64,000 bases of DNA from Azospirillum sp. (GTDB lineage Bacteria > Pseudomonadota > Alphaproteobacteria > Azospirillales > Azospirillaceae), in the NCBI GenBank assembly GCA_016124535.1, contig WGNK01000004.1, forward strand, positions 1 to 64,000, read 5' to 3'. Shown piece by piece: positions 18,370-26,580 of the stretch; the first letter of the stretch is position 1; each line of letters opens with the position of its first letter. The position numbers and the translations under genes were made by a program. The notes below the pieces were generated by a model. The model did no database searches and was not told the DNA's origin. It was given only the letters and a program-made list of their open reading frames with translations.

Positions 18370-19014
18370 CTAGAGCCGCGCGGCGGTTTCCAGAAAGGCG
18401 CGGATCAGCGCCGGGTCCTTGTGGCCCGGCCGGTCCTCGACCCCCGAGGAGACATCGACCGCGCCGGCGCCGGTCACCGCCACCGCCTCGGCCAGATTGG
18501 CCGCGTTCAGCCCGCCGGACAGCAGCCAGGGCAAAGGCCAGCGGCGCCCGGCCAGCACCTGCCAGTCGAACGGTAGCCCATTGCCGCCGGGCAAGGCGGC
18601 GGTGCCCGGCCGCGGCTTGGCATCGAACAGCAGACGGTTGGCGGAGTCGAGATAGCGGCCGGCGACTTCAAGGTCCTCGGCGGTCGCGAGCTTGACCGCC
18701 TTCATCACCGGAATGCCGCTGGACCGGCGAATCGCCGCGACCCGCTCCGGCGATTCGCCGCCGTGGAGCTGGATCAGGTCGACCGGCACCTGACCCAGGA
18801 CGTGGTCGAGATACTCGTCATCGGGATCGACGAACAGGCCGACCACCCGGGTGCCGGTGGGGACCATGCGCGCCAGTTCGGCGGCCAGCGGCGGCGCCAC
18901 CGCGCGCGGCGAGCGCGGGTAGAAAACCAGCCCGACGAAGCGGGCGCCGCCCGCCACTGCCGCCGTCATCGCTTCGGGATGATTGATCCCGCAAATCTTG
19001 ACCTGGACTGCCAT
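18370..19014 (-). CDS. trpF: Phosphoribosylanthranilate isomerase
   Basis: 214 residues, a standard single-domain TIM barrel. It catalyses the Amadori rearrangement in tryptophan synthesis. The KICGIN motif near the N-terminus carries the catalytic Cys, and Asp in LLFDAKPRPG is the second catalytic residue. LLSGGLNAANLAEA and VDVSSGVEDRPGHKD are the phosphate-binding loops. The usual partners trpB and trpA are not adjacent. Confidence 0.96.
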   Translation of the reverse strand: MAVQVKICGINHPEAMTAAVAGGARFVGLVFYPRSPRAVAPPLAAELARMVPTGTRVVGLFVDPDDEYLDHVLGQVPVDLIQLHGGESPERVAAIRRSSGIPVMKAVKLATAEDLEVAGRYLDSANRLLFDAKPRPGTAALPGGNGLPFDWQVLAGRRWPLPWLLSGGLNAANLAEAVAVTGAGAVDVSSGVEDRPGHKDPALIRAFLETAARL

Positions 19015-19163
19015 CGCTCACGTCTCTGATTTCGGTGGCCACTGTCGCAGATCCGGCCGGGCAGACCAAACCGGTTTGTCGCAGGCCGCCGCGGCGGGTT
19101 ATAGCTGTCGTCGCCTGCCAGGGGTGCTGTCCGCGCCTCTGCCCCAAAGAGCCGGTGTCCGCG

Positions 19164-19601
19164 ATGTCCTGCTTCGATCCTAATGCGGTGCTCCGCGTCG
19201 GTCTGCCGGTGGTGCTGGTGGTCGCCGGCGCCCTGATCGACGCCGACGGCCGGGTGCTGCTGGCGCGCCGTCCGGCCGGCAAGGCGATGGCCGGGCTGTG
19301 GGAATTTCCCGGCGGCAAGGTCCAGGCCGGCGAAACTCCCGAGGCGGCGCTGATTCGCGAGCTGGCCGAGGAACTCGGCATCGACACCGCGGCGAGTTGC
19401 CTGGCGCCGCTCAGCTTCGCCTCCCATAGCTACGAGACCTTTCACCTGCTGATGCCGCTTTATGTCTGTCGAGTCTGGCAGGGCACGCCCAGGATGCTGG
19501 AGCACCAGGCGCTCGCCTGGGTCACGCCGAACCGGATGGGCGACTATGCGATGCCGCCGGCAGATCGGCCCCTGGTCGCGATGTTGCGCGACTTTTTATA
19601 G
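19164..19601 (+). CDS. mutT: Nudix hydrolase, MutT-type 8-oxo-dGTP diphosphatase
   Basis: 145 residues from ATG 19164. The Nudix box is complete: GGKVQAGETPEAALIRELAEELGI. It is followed by WVTPNRMGDYAMPPADRP, characteristic of MutT-like enzymes that remove oxidised dGTP from the pool. The final codons (MLRDFL and TAG) fall inside a 29-bp tandem repeat, so the C-terminus is copied twice more downstream, out of frame. Confidence 0.9.
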   Translation: MSCFDPNAVLRVGLPVVLVVAGALIDADGRVLLARRPAGKAMAGLWEFPGGKVQAGETPEAALIRELAEELGIDTAASCLAPLSFASHSYETFHLLMPLYVCRVWQGTPRMLEHQALAWVTPNRMGDYAMPPADRPLVAMLRDFL

Positions 19602-19670
19602 GGCTCGCGATGTTGCGCGACTTTTTATAGGGCTCGCGATGTTGCGCGACTTTTTATAGGGCTCGCGATG
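19576..19670 (+). repeat. 29-bp tandem repeat, three copies, spanning the mutT stop codon
   Basis: Exact copies with period 29 start at 19576, 19605 and 19634, and a fourth partial copy of 8 bases begins at 19663. Each contains the bases coding for MLRDFL plus TAG. As 29 is not a multiple of 3, the extra copies are out of frame with the gene. Identity between copies is complete, so the duplication is recent or actively maintained. Confidence 0.95.
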
Positions 19671-19704
19671 GTGGATGACCGGCGGCCGATTGGTGACGCC
19701 GGGT

Positions 19705-21375
19705 TCACCGGGCGACCGGATAGTGCTGGGCAGCGCTGCCGCGATAGACCGTGATCTGTGGCGGGGACGGCGGCGGGGTGGTTATCTTGATCGGTAGCGG
19801 CGGTGGCGCCGGGGCGGGCTGCCCGGCTCGGTTGAGGGTGCGCAGCCGCATCACCGACGGGGTATCCATATCCGAGACGATCCAGCGGATCGCGTTGCTC
19901 ACGGTCAGATCGGTGGCGAATGGCAACTCGGCTGGGTTAAACGCGTAGGCGACCAGATCCTGAGGTGAGCCGGGCTCAACCTTCAATGGCGGTGCCGGCG
20001 GCTCGCCGGCCGGGCGGACGGTCAGCGTGATGTTGCCGGTGGTCGCGGCGATCACGATGCTTTCGGCCAGCTTGGGCGGCACTTCCAGCGTCGCGGTGGC
20101 GCCGGTGGTCGGCAAGCCGGTATCGCGGCCCTTCTTGGTCTCGATCGACAGGCAGCGGATCCCGCTGGCGATGGTCTCGCTGTAATGGCGAGGGGAGAGC
20201 ACCTTGTCGTTCTGGATGCTGCCGGCGAAGACGACATCGACGTAGTCGCCGGGGGTGACCAGGCCGGCGACGCCGCTGGGCGCGGTGATCGCGATGCTGA
20301 TGGCCCGCATGCCCGGCTTCAGCGCCTTGGCGAGGAAGCGGCCGTCGCCCGGGCGGATCACGTTGGCCAGGGTCAGCGGCCGGCCCGCGACGATCGGTTC
20401 GGGAACCAGGGCGCCATAGAGTATGCTCGGCTCGTCGCGTCCCTCCATCAGGACTTTGTCGTCGTCGTGAAGCCCCTCGACCTGGCCCCACGACAGATCG
20501 GAATTGCTGATCAGGGTTCCGGGGCTGAGGTCGCGGGTGGCGGTCAGCGTGCGCATGACCTCGGGCTGGAGACGCCGATTCTGGTTCCAGGCGCTGAGCT
20601 GGGTATCGTCGGTGACCACTGGCGAAGCCTTATCGTCGACCAGGCGGCCGAAGGCACTGCGCAGGACCAGGGACAGCTTGCCCATGGTCTGGCCGAGTTC
20701 GAATGCGACCGCCTGGTGTTCATCGACTTCGAGCGTCACCACCTTGGCGATCTTGGCCTTGGCCCCGTCTTCGCGCCGTAGCTCGGCATCGATCGCAATT
20801 ACCCGGACGTCGCGGATGATCACTTCGCCGATCTTGCGCTGCAAGCGGCCGCGCCGTTCCCCGGTGCCGGTCGGTTCCTCGACGGTGTGGGTCAAGATCA
20901 CATCGACGCGGTCGCCGGCCTGGATCAGCCCGCCAAAATCCTCCGCTTCGTGGCCGATTTTGAACGCCACCGCCCGCATGCCCTCATTGAGCACCGCAGC
21001 CAGGAAGCCGGACGCCGTGCGTTTGATCAGCATATCGTCGATCACCGGTGCGCCCGAATACAGGGGCTGCCGGGTGGTCGAGCCCTCCAGCTTCTCGATC
21101 GCGTCGGGACGCGCGGTTCGGGTGATGTAGCGCGGATTGAGCTGGTCGGAGTGCCAGGCCTGCCAGCCGAGCATTTTGGCCTGGATGATGGTGGCGACCG
21201 GGACATCGGCGGTAAAGACCAGAACCTCCACCGTCGGCAGGTCCGCCGGCCGTTCGCTCCGGCTGGCGGTCAAGGCTTCGATCCGCGCGCGCTCCCCGGC
21301 AAGATAGCGCTGGACCATCCATCCGGCGATCACGGCGACCAGAAGAGCGCCGATCATCAGCATGACCCTGACCAC
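19705..21375 (-). CDS. cpaB: Flp pilus assembly protein CpaB/RcpC, double-domain form
   Basis: 556 residues, about twice the usual CpaB length. Start GTG 21375 follows AAGGAG at 9 bases; an ATG at 21363 is possible. The N-terminus has one membrane segment (MLMIGALLVAVIAGWMVQ). The first half (about 45-280) is a SAF-RcpC unit (VEVLVFTADVPVATII, GMRAVAFKIGHEAEDFGGLIQAGDRVDVILT). The second half (about 290-490) repeats it (MRTLTATRDLSPGTLI, GMRAISIAITAPSGVAGLVTPGDYVDVVFAG). The C-terminus is Pro-rich. CpaB sits in the periplasm and assists the secretin of Tad pili. It lies downstream of cpaA on the same strand. Confidence 0.88.
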   Translation of the reverse strand: MVRVMLMIGALLVAVIAGWMVQRYLAGERARIEALTASRSERPADLPTVEVLVFTADVPVATIIQAKMLGWQAWHSDQLNPRYITRTARPDAIEKLEGSTTRQPLYSGAPVIDDMLIKRTASGFLAAVLNEGMRAVAFKIGHEAEDFGGLIQAGDRVDVILTHTVEEPTGTGERRGRLQRKIGEVIIRDVRVIAIDAELRREDGAKAKIAKVVTLEVDEHQAVAFELGQTMGKLSLVLRSAFGRLVDDKASPVVTDDTQLSAWNQNRRLQPEVMRTLTATRDLSPGTLISNSDLSWGQVEGLHDDDKVLMEGRDEPSILYGALVPEPIVAGRPLTLANVIRPGDGRFLAKALKPGMRAISIAITAPSGVAGLVTPGDYVDVVFAGSIQNDKVLSPRHYSETIASGIRCLSIETKKGRDTGLPTTGATATLEVPPKLAESIVIAATTGNITLTVRPAGEPPAPPLKVEPGSPQDLVAYAFNPAELPFATDLTVSNAIRWIVSDMDTPSVMRLRTLNRAGQPAPAPPPLPIKITTPPPSPPQITVYRGSAAQHYPVAR

Positions 21376-21523
21376 CTCGGCGGTCTCCTTCAGCTAGAGA
21401 CAGGAGTGCGGCGGCCACAATGCCGCGGCCACGGCTACCGGCGCGGGTCCGGGCGCCGGTCTGGACCCGCACAATGCAAAATAAAACTTTGTCAGAATTT
21501 GATCAATCTAATTCGAATGATCT

Positions 21524-22039
21524 TCAAGACAGGTATCCGACTCCTTTGAGTGCCGCTTCGGCCGAGACCAGGCCGCCGATGCCGAGCGCTACGCCGTAGG
21601 GAATTCCTTCCGCCGGATCGCGCAGTCTTTGGACCCAATGGAGATTGTGCCAAGTTTGCGGAATTGCAACCCGGCGAAAAACCACGATGGCGGCGGCCAG
21701 AACGCCGCCGGCCAAGGATACCGCCAGAAAATAGCCGGGAAGATCGCCGGGCGCCAGCCACAGGCAGGTTGCGGCCATGAACTTGACATCGCCGCCGCCC
21801 CACAATCTTGCCGCGAACAGTCCGACGCCGACCGCGAAAACCCCAAGGCCGACGCCAAGATGGCTGAAAATGACCGGAATCGCAGTGCTGCTCACCATCG
21901 CAACCAGCGCCGCGGCAACCAGCACGATCGAGACGGTATCGGGAATTTCGAAACAGGCCGCGTCCCAGGTCATGGCGACGACCATGGCGCCGCCAAAAAT
22001 TACGGCGAACAGCAGGGACAGCGAAAGCGTGCCGGTCAT
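21524..22039 (-). CDS. cpaA: Type IV (Flp) prepilin peptidase CpaA/TadV
   Basis: 171 residues from ATG 22039; a TTG at 22081 is in frame but unlikely. It is an A24-family membrane aspartyl peptidase with about five hydrophobic segments. The two catalytic aspartates are seen in MTWDAACFEIPD and in WGGGDVKFMAA, the GxGD motif. It trims the leader of the Flp pilin encoded upstream at 22502-22720 and of the TadE-like minor pilins. Confidence 0.9.
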   Translation of the reverse strand: MTGTLSLSLLFAVIFGGAMVVAMTWDAACFEIPDTVSIVLVAAALVAMVSSTAIPVIFSHLGVGLGVFAVGVGLFAARLWGGGDVKFMAATCLWLAPGDLPGYFLAVSLAGGVLAAAIVVFRRVAIPQTWHNLHWVQRLRDPAEGIPYGVALGIGGLVSAEAALKGVGYLS

Positions 22040-22501
22040 GTGTCGCGCACAAGCATCTCTTCGGCCGGCTTGCTTTTTCAATCGGCTTGTTTGGGCTATC
22101 GAACCGCTTTAGCCGCTTTGGCCGTCCTGAGAGCCGGAGGTCGTGGCGCCCGCGTGCCGTGACCCCTGGTTGTCGTCTTGCCGATCGATGGTGCGCCGGT
22201 CGATCGGCGTGCGGGTCGTTAGGCGTGCGGGTCCAAGGCTCGCGGTTCGATGGCGCGGTTGGTGCCGGTAAACGCGCGTCGCCGAGATCACGTCATGCGT
22301 CGACCCCGCGATGGACCAGTTTTCGCCTGAGGCCGCCCGGCGGCAAATCGCGGTAAATCATGGAACTCAAGGTCAGGAAGGGTGAGCAATCAGCCCTGCG
22401 CCGGTGCGCACGCCTTTGCCCAGCCCTTCGCTCCGTCCGGCAATTCGAAGCCCGTTTCCGACCGACCGAGATTCCTCCAGGGCCCGCAGTACCGATTGCT
22501 G
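22040..22501. other. Gap without a recognisable gene between the Flp pilin and cpaA
   Basis: About 460 bases. No frame looks like a real protein and no strong promoter or terminator was seen. It contains short repeated words such as GGCGTGCGGGT near 22200-22225. It may carry the leader of cpaA or remains of a lost gene. Confidence 0.5.
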
Positions 22502-22720
22502 TTAAAGAGTCAGCTTCGAACCCAGATCTTCGAGGAAGGCCTGCAGCGCCGGGCCGAACGCAGCCATGCCGGCGATCAATGCGACGGCCACGCCAGCGGC
22601 AATCAAGCCGTATTCAATTGCGGTTGCGCCCTGACGATCCTTTCGGACGCCCGACACGGCCGCCAAAACTTCTGAAACCACAACCTGGACCGCATGGCTG
22701 TTTACAATAGACTTGATCAT
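22502..22720 (-). CDS. Flp family type IVb pilin (major subunit)
   Basis: 72 residues from ATG 22720, with a GGGAG site upstream. It has the Flp prepilin layout: a hydrophilic leader, then KDRQGATAIEYGLIAAGVAVALIAG. Processing would occur after the Gly before ATAIEY, and the conserved Glu (+5) and Tyr (+6) are present. The short mature protein of about 50 residues is normal for Flp. CpaA, encoded downstream on the same strand, is the expected processing enzyme. Confidence 0.93.
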   Translation of the reverse strand: MIKSIVNSHAVQVVVSEVLAAVSGVRKDRQGATAIEYGLIAAGVAVALIAGMAAFGPALQAFLEDLGSKLTL

Positions 22721-23013
22721 CACTTGTCTCCCTGGTCTCCATAGAACTGGGCTCTGAAGTGTCGTCTCTTTCGCCCACGCAAGGGTTATGCTTGCACAGG
22801 ATGGAGAAAAAGTCAAGGGAATATATTAGAGTAAAATTTGTCTTACGGCAATCAGCAGCCGAACCGGCCGGTAACCGGGCGCCGGAACAGCCGTTTGCCC
22901 CCGGCGATACAGCAATCGTCGGCGAGAGGGAAAGACTTGGCAAGCATCCGCGCTGCAACTAGGATGGCAATTGCCAGCGTGGTGGCTTGACGATTTTGAA
23001 TCGGGACCGAAGC

Positions 23014-23748
23014 ATGACCGGCGATGCTGTCGCGATCGACGCGGAAGACGGGCACCGCCCCGGCGCCTTGGCCGTCTGCACCTTGCTCAAAGATATGAGT
23101 CCGCAGGCCGTCTGGTCGCTCGAAGACCAGTGTCAGTGGATCAGACTGCCCGCGGGCAGTGTGATCTTTCGCCATAGCGACCCGCCCGATGCGGTCTATT
23201 TCATCATCGAAGGCACCGTCCGCATCTTTTTTCGCGCCTCCCACGACCGCGAGATCAACTACGCGCAGTTCGGCCCCGGCCATATGTTCGGCGAATTGGC
23301 CGCACTGGATGGCCTGGAACGGTCGGCCGACGTTATTTCGATCACCGACACCGTCCTCGCCTCGTGTTCGCGGGAGGTCTTTCTCAAGGCCCTGCGCGAC
23401 TACCCGGAAATGGCGATGGCGCTGATCATGCGCTTTGCCGCGATCATCCGTCAGGCCGACCAGAAAATCTTCAGTTTCAGCACCCTGTCCGGAGTCCAGC
23501 GGGTTTACCTCGAGCTGATTCGCCTGGCCACGCCCGATAACTCGGGCGACGGCAATTGGGAGATCAGCCCGGCGCCGCTGCATAAGGACATCGCCGGCTG
23601 GGCCGGCACCACGACCGACGTGGTCGGCCGCGCCTTCGGTACCCTGATGCGGGCCAACCTGATGCGCCGCCGCGGCAACAGCCTCCAGATTCTCGATCGC
23701 AAACGGATCGAGTTGCTGTCGCAGACCAGCAGCGAAGACCCGGCCTGA
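23014..23748 (+). CDS. Crp/Fnr-family transcription regulator
   Basis: 244 residues from ATG 23014; a TTG at 22987 would extend it by nine residues. The cyclic-nucleotide-binding domain spans about 20-145 and includes MFGELAALDGLERSADV, close to the cAMP pocket pattern GE...ERSA, so a cyclic nucleotide ligand is plausible. The C-terminal winged helix (about 180-235) reads LHKDIAGWAGTTTDVVGRAFGTLMRANLM. The cysteine cluster needed for an Fnr iron-sulphur sensor is absent. It is divergent from the Flp pilin gene, making the pilus genes possible targets; this is inference. Confidence 0.87.
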   Translation: MTGDAVAIDAEDGHRPGALAVCTLLKDMSPQAVWSLEDQCQWIRLPAGSVIFRHSDPPDAVYFIIEGTVRIFFRASHDREINYAQFGPGHMFGELAALDGLERSADVISITDTVLASCSREVFLKALRDYPEMAMALIMRFAAIIRQADQKIFSFSTLSGVQRVYLELIRLATPDNSGDGNWEISPAPLHKDIAGWAGTTTDVVGRAFGTLMRANLMRRRGNSLQILDRKRIELLSQTSSEDPA

Positions 23749-23798
23749 GTTCGGAACGCCGGGAGAACTCCGGAGCCCCTGCCGGAGGCCCGGACGAT

Positions 23799-24623
23799 TC
23801 ACCGGCGGCTGGGTTTGCGCGGCGAATGAACCGCACCCGGCGACGGTGTGGTCAAGGGGATCGGCGTGCTCTCGACCCGCCGTGAGGCCGCCATCGGCGC
23901 GCTCAGCGGTATGGGGCCAGCCAGCGGCAGTTGGGGCGCCGCGTTGAGGTTGAGCAGGAGCACCAGATTCTCCCGGACCTGGGGACCGGCGCTGGGCAGC
24001 GACGCCGCCTGGCGCAACAGCGCCAGGCCTTCGGCGAGATGGCCGGCCAGCGCCCGTGACAAGCCCATATTGTTGAGGATATCCGGATTGTCGGGGGCGA
24101 GCGAGACCGCCTGGCGATAGCTGATGGCAGCCTCATCGAAGCGGCCGAGGCGGTCAAGCGCGATCCCGAGCGTGGCCGGGGCATCGGGATCGCCGGGGTT
24201 GATGGTGGTGGCGCGCTGCAGCGGCGGCAGCGCCAATTCGGCCCGGCCCAAGGCGATCTGGGTCTTGCCCTGTTCGACCAGGATCGGTTGGAGCTGGTCG
24301 AGTGCCGCGACCGAGCCCAGCCGGGCCAGGCTCGCTTCGACCACCTGCAGGGCGTCGGACGGCCGGCCGCCCAGGCGGAGAGCGCGCGACAGCGAGACCG
24401 CGACCGCCGTATCGTCGGGGTTGTTGTCGAGAAGGCGGCCATAGTTCTGCGCCGCCTGGCGGTAATCACCGGCAATTTCGGCCTTGTGCCCGGCATCGTT
24501 CAGTAATTCATCCATGCGCTCGTCGTCCTTCGACGTCCCGCAACCAGGAAGAATTAAGATGCCGAACGCAAGGATGGTCCAGAGCCAGCAACGATGCTTG
24601 GCGATTCGCACGATAAATGTCAT
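23799..24623 (-). CDS. TPR lipoprotein, TadD-like
   Basis: 274 residues. A hydrophobic N-terminus ends in the lipobox LPGC (near residue 28), so it is probably anchored in the outer membrane. Tandem TPR units follow (AGDYRQAAQNYGRLLDNNPDD, then LGRAELALPPLQRATTINPGDPDAPATLGIALDRLGRFDEAA). The last 45 residues are Pro/Ser-rich. TadD is the TPR pilotin-like lipoprotein of Tad pili; the surrounding pilus genes support that role, though TPR lipoproteins are common. Confidence 0.78.
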   Translation of the reverse strand: MTFIVRIAKHRCWLWTILAFGILILPGCGTSKDDERMDELLNDAGHKAEIAGDYRQAAQNYGRLLDNNPDDTAVAVSLSRALRLGGRPSDALQVVEASLARLGSVAALDQLQPILVEQGKTQIALGRAELALPPLQRATTINPGDPDAPATLGIALDRLGRFDEAAISYRQAVSLAPDNPDILNNMGLSRALAGHLAEGLALLRQAASLPSAGPQVRENLVLLLNLNAAPQLPLAGPIPLSAPMAASRRVESTPIPLTTPSPGAVHSPRKPSRR

Positions 24624-24686
24624 GATGGCCGCAGCCGTAGCCGGAGTGACCAGGCAACTTTACAGCGCAACCACGGATCTTGCGAG

Positions 24687-25187
24687 ATGAATCCCTTGGC
24701 CGCCCTGGCCGCCACTCTCTTTGTCCTCGCCGCCGGGCCGGCCGTGGCCGATCCGTTGCGCGTGCCGGTGGACGGTGCCCTGGTGCTCAACCTGAACGGT
24801 GATGCCCAGAACGTCGTGGTCGCCAACCCGTCGGTGATCGACGTGACCCCGGTCGCGCTCCGCCGTCTGCTGGTGATCGGCAAGAAACCGGGACAAACCA
24901 CCATCCTGGTTCTCGACAGCGCCGGCCACGAGCTGTTCAACGCGCCGGCGATCGTGGTGTCCCATGGCGATTTCAGCGTCACCCTCAACCGTGGCACCGA
25001 AGTCTCCGAATTCAGCTGTGATCCGCGCTGCGTCGCGCTGACTCCGCCTAAGCAGGCCGGTGGCGTCGCCCCGGCCGGCCCGTCGCCGGGCGGCGGCGCC
25101 CCGCCGCCGCTCCCGGGCGGCTCTGCCGGGCAGCCCCCGGCCGGTGCCGCCGGAGACGGTTCGCCGACGCAACCGCCGGGCTCCTGA
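24687..25187 (+). CDS. Exported CpaC/RcpA N-domain protein without a secretin domain
   Basis: 166 residues. A signal peptide (MNPLAALAATLFVLAAGPAVA) is followed by the pilus-formation N-terminal domain: the stretches ALVLNLNGDAQNVVVANPSVIDVTPV and LLVIGKKPGQTTILVLDSAG match the start of CpaC-type secretins. The secretin part is missing, and the protein ends in a Pro/Gly tail of about 45 residues. Stand-alone proteins of this kind occur in other alphaproteobacterial Tad loci, so it need not be a truncation. The real secretin must be encoded elsewhere. Confidence 0.82.
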   Translation: MNPLAALAATLFVLAAGPAVADPLRVPVDGALVLNLNGDAQNVVVANPSVIDVTPVALRRLLVIGKKPGQTTILVLDSAGHELFNAPAIVVSHGDFSVTLNRGTEVSEFSCDPRCVALTPPKQAGGVAPAGPSPGGGAPPPLPGGSAGQPPAGAAGDGSPTQPPGS

Positions 25188-25333
25188 CGCAACGCCCCGC
25201 TGCGCTCACCGCTGCCCCCGCCCGGCTTGCCCGCCGGTCGCGCCTGCGTTCGCGCGGGGCCAGTGACGCCCCCCGGTTGCGCCGACGGCAGACGGGTTGG
25301 GCGCTATCAAGAATGGGGCGAAAGAAATAACTC

Positions 25334-25362
25334 TTGCAAATTTCAACAATCTGTGCTAGCAA
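25334..25362 (+). promoter_or_regulatory. Possible sigma-70 promoter for the tadE-tadE-tadG genes
   Basis: TTGCAA (25334-25339), a 17-base spacer and TAGCAA (25357-25362), about 47 bp before the ATG at 25409, in an AT-rich pocket. Both boxes deviate from consensus. Confidence 0.4.
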
Positions 25363-25408
25363 TTTCTTCGTCACTCCCGGCGCAACTTGGTAGTCTGCGA
25401 GAATTCCG

Positions 25409-25951
25409 ATGGATTTTATCGGTCGGCATCTGTGGAATTCGGCTCGCTGTGCGCTGGAACAGAAAAAAGGCGCCACAACTGTTGAATTAGCCTTAATTCT
25501 ACCGGTTTTTTTATTAATTCTACTTGCGACTATGGAAATTTCGCTGTTCTATTTAAATGCCGTGATCCTCGAAGGTGCGGTCCGCGAGGCGACCCGCATG
25601 ATCCGCACCGGCCAGGCTCAAAGCGGCGGCAGCGCCGAGACGGTCTTTCGCACGGCTTTGTGCGACGCTGTCTTCCAGCTGTTGAATTGCCAGAGTTTTT
25701 CGATCAACGTCCAATCGGCCGGCAGCTTTGCCCAACTCAATCTGGCGCCGGTATTCGATCCTGGCGGGGCGGTGACCAACCAGAATTTCAGTGCTGGTTC
25801 GGCCAAGGACGCGATCGTCGCCTCGGTCGGCTATCGCTGGAAATTCATCACGCCGATCGTCGGTTCCGTGCTCGGCGACGCTGAAACCAACTCAATAAGC
25901 ATGGTCTCCACGGCGGTCTTCCGGAACGAACCGTTCCCCACCGACAACTGA
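25409..25951 (+). CDS. TadE-like pseudopilin
   Basis: 180 residues. The N-terminus carries the TadE signature KKGATTVELALILPVFLLILLATMEISLFY: a prepilin-like cleavage site after Gly, a Glu at +5 and one membrane helix. The remaining 130 residues are a periplasmic domain with two cysteines (LCDAVFQLLNC) that probably form a disulphide. It is probably a minor subunit of the Tad machine, processed by CpaA. The next gene, 17 bp on, encodes a second TadE-like protein. Confidence 0.87.
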   Translation: MDFIGRHLWNSARCALEQKKGATTVELALILPVFLLILLATMEISLFYLNAVILEGAVREATRMIRTGQAQSGGSAETVFRTALCDAVFQLLNCQSFSINVQSAGSFAQLNLAPVFDPGGAVTNQNFSAGSAKDAIVASVGYRWKFITPIVGSVLGDAETNSISMVSTAVFRNEPFPTDN

Positions 25952-25968
25952 CTTGAGACGATCCGACC

Positions 25969-26511
25969 ATGGTCAAACTGAGCCAGATAGTCCGTGATCG
26001 CCGCGGGATCGCCGCGGTTGAATTGGCCTTCGTCGTGCCGGTTCTGCTGGCGCTGATGGGCGGGATCGTCGAAATCGCGACCATGGTCCTGGCGAGCAGC
26101 AAGACCACCGCGGTTGCCCAGACCATCGCCGATCTGGTCAGCCGTTACAGCTGCGTCACCGACTCCATGATCGACGACATCTTCGACGGCGCGAAGCTGG
26201 TGCTCAGCCCGTTCAAGAGCAACAGCGCCACCTTCGAAATCGCCAGCGTCGAATTCGATAAGACCAATGGCGCTCCGCAGGTCAAATGGCACCGCAGCCT
26301 CGGCAATGGCAGCGCCAGCGGCGATGCCGATCTCGCCGCGAAGGCGACCAATCTCGGCGGCAAGGGCGACAGCGTCATCATCGGCAGCATCGCCTACGAA
26401 TACTCGCCGATTCTGACCTTTCTGCCGATCGCCGGTGGCACCTTTGCCGAGACCGCGATTGTCCGTCCGCGGCTGACCAATTCAATCCCGCTCGACCCAA
26501 GTTGTCCCTGA
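25969..26511 (+). CDS. Second TadE-like pseudopilin
   Basis: 180 residues with the same plan as its neighbour: RDRRGIAAVELAFVVPVLLALMGGIVEIATMVL gives the processing site, Glu and membrane helix. The periplasmic part differs from the preceding protein, so the two are paralogues rather than a recent duplication. The N-terminal cytoplasmic part is basic, as usual. It sits in the middle of the tadE-tadE-tadG set. Confidence 0.87.
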   Translation: MVKLSQIVRDRRGIAAVELAFVVPVLLALMGGIVEIATMVLASSKTTAVAQTIADLVSRYSCVTDSMIDDIFDGAKLVLSPFKSNSATFEIASVEFDKTNGAPQVKWHRSLGNGSASGDADLAAKATNLGGKGDSVIIGSIAYEYSPILTFLPIAGGTFAETAIVRPRLTNSIPLDPSCP

Positions 26512-26580
26512 GCGGTCTTCGTGTGCGGCCGGCCGCCGGTTCGGGTCCGGCGCGGCGCCCCTTTGGAGGACTATCCTGCC

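Noticed and set aside
22721..22860. Minus-strand TTGACT near 22811-22816 as the Flp pilin promoter
   Set aside because: No -10 box at a proper distance; the best match needs a 20-base spacer.
24687..25187. Reading the CpaC N-domain protein as a truncated secretin pseudogene
   Set aside because: It has an intact signal, a complete N-domain and a finished Pro/Gly tail, and no secretin remnants follow; stand-alone forms are known.
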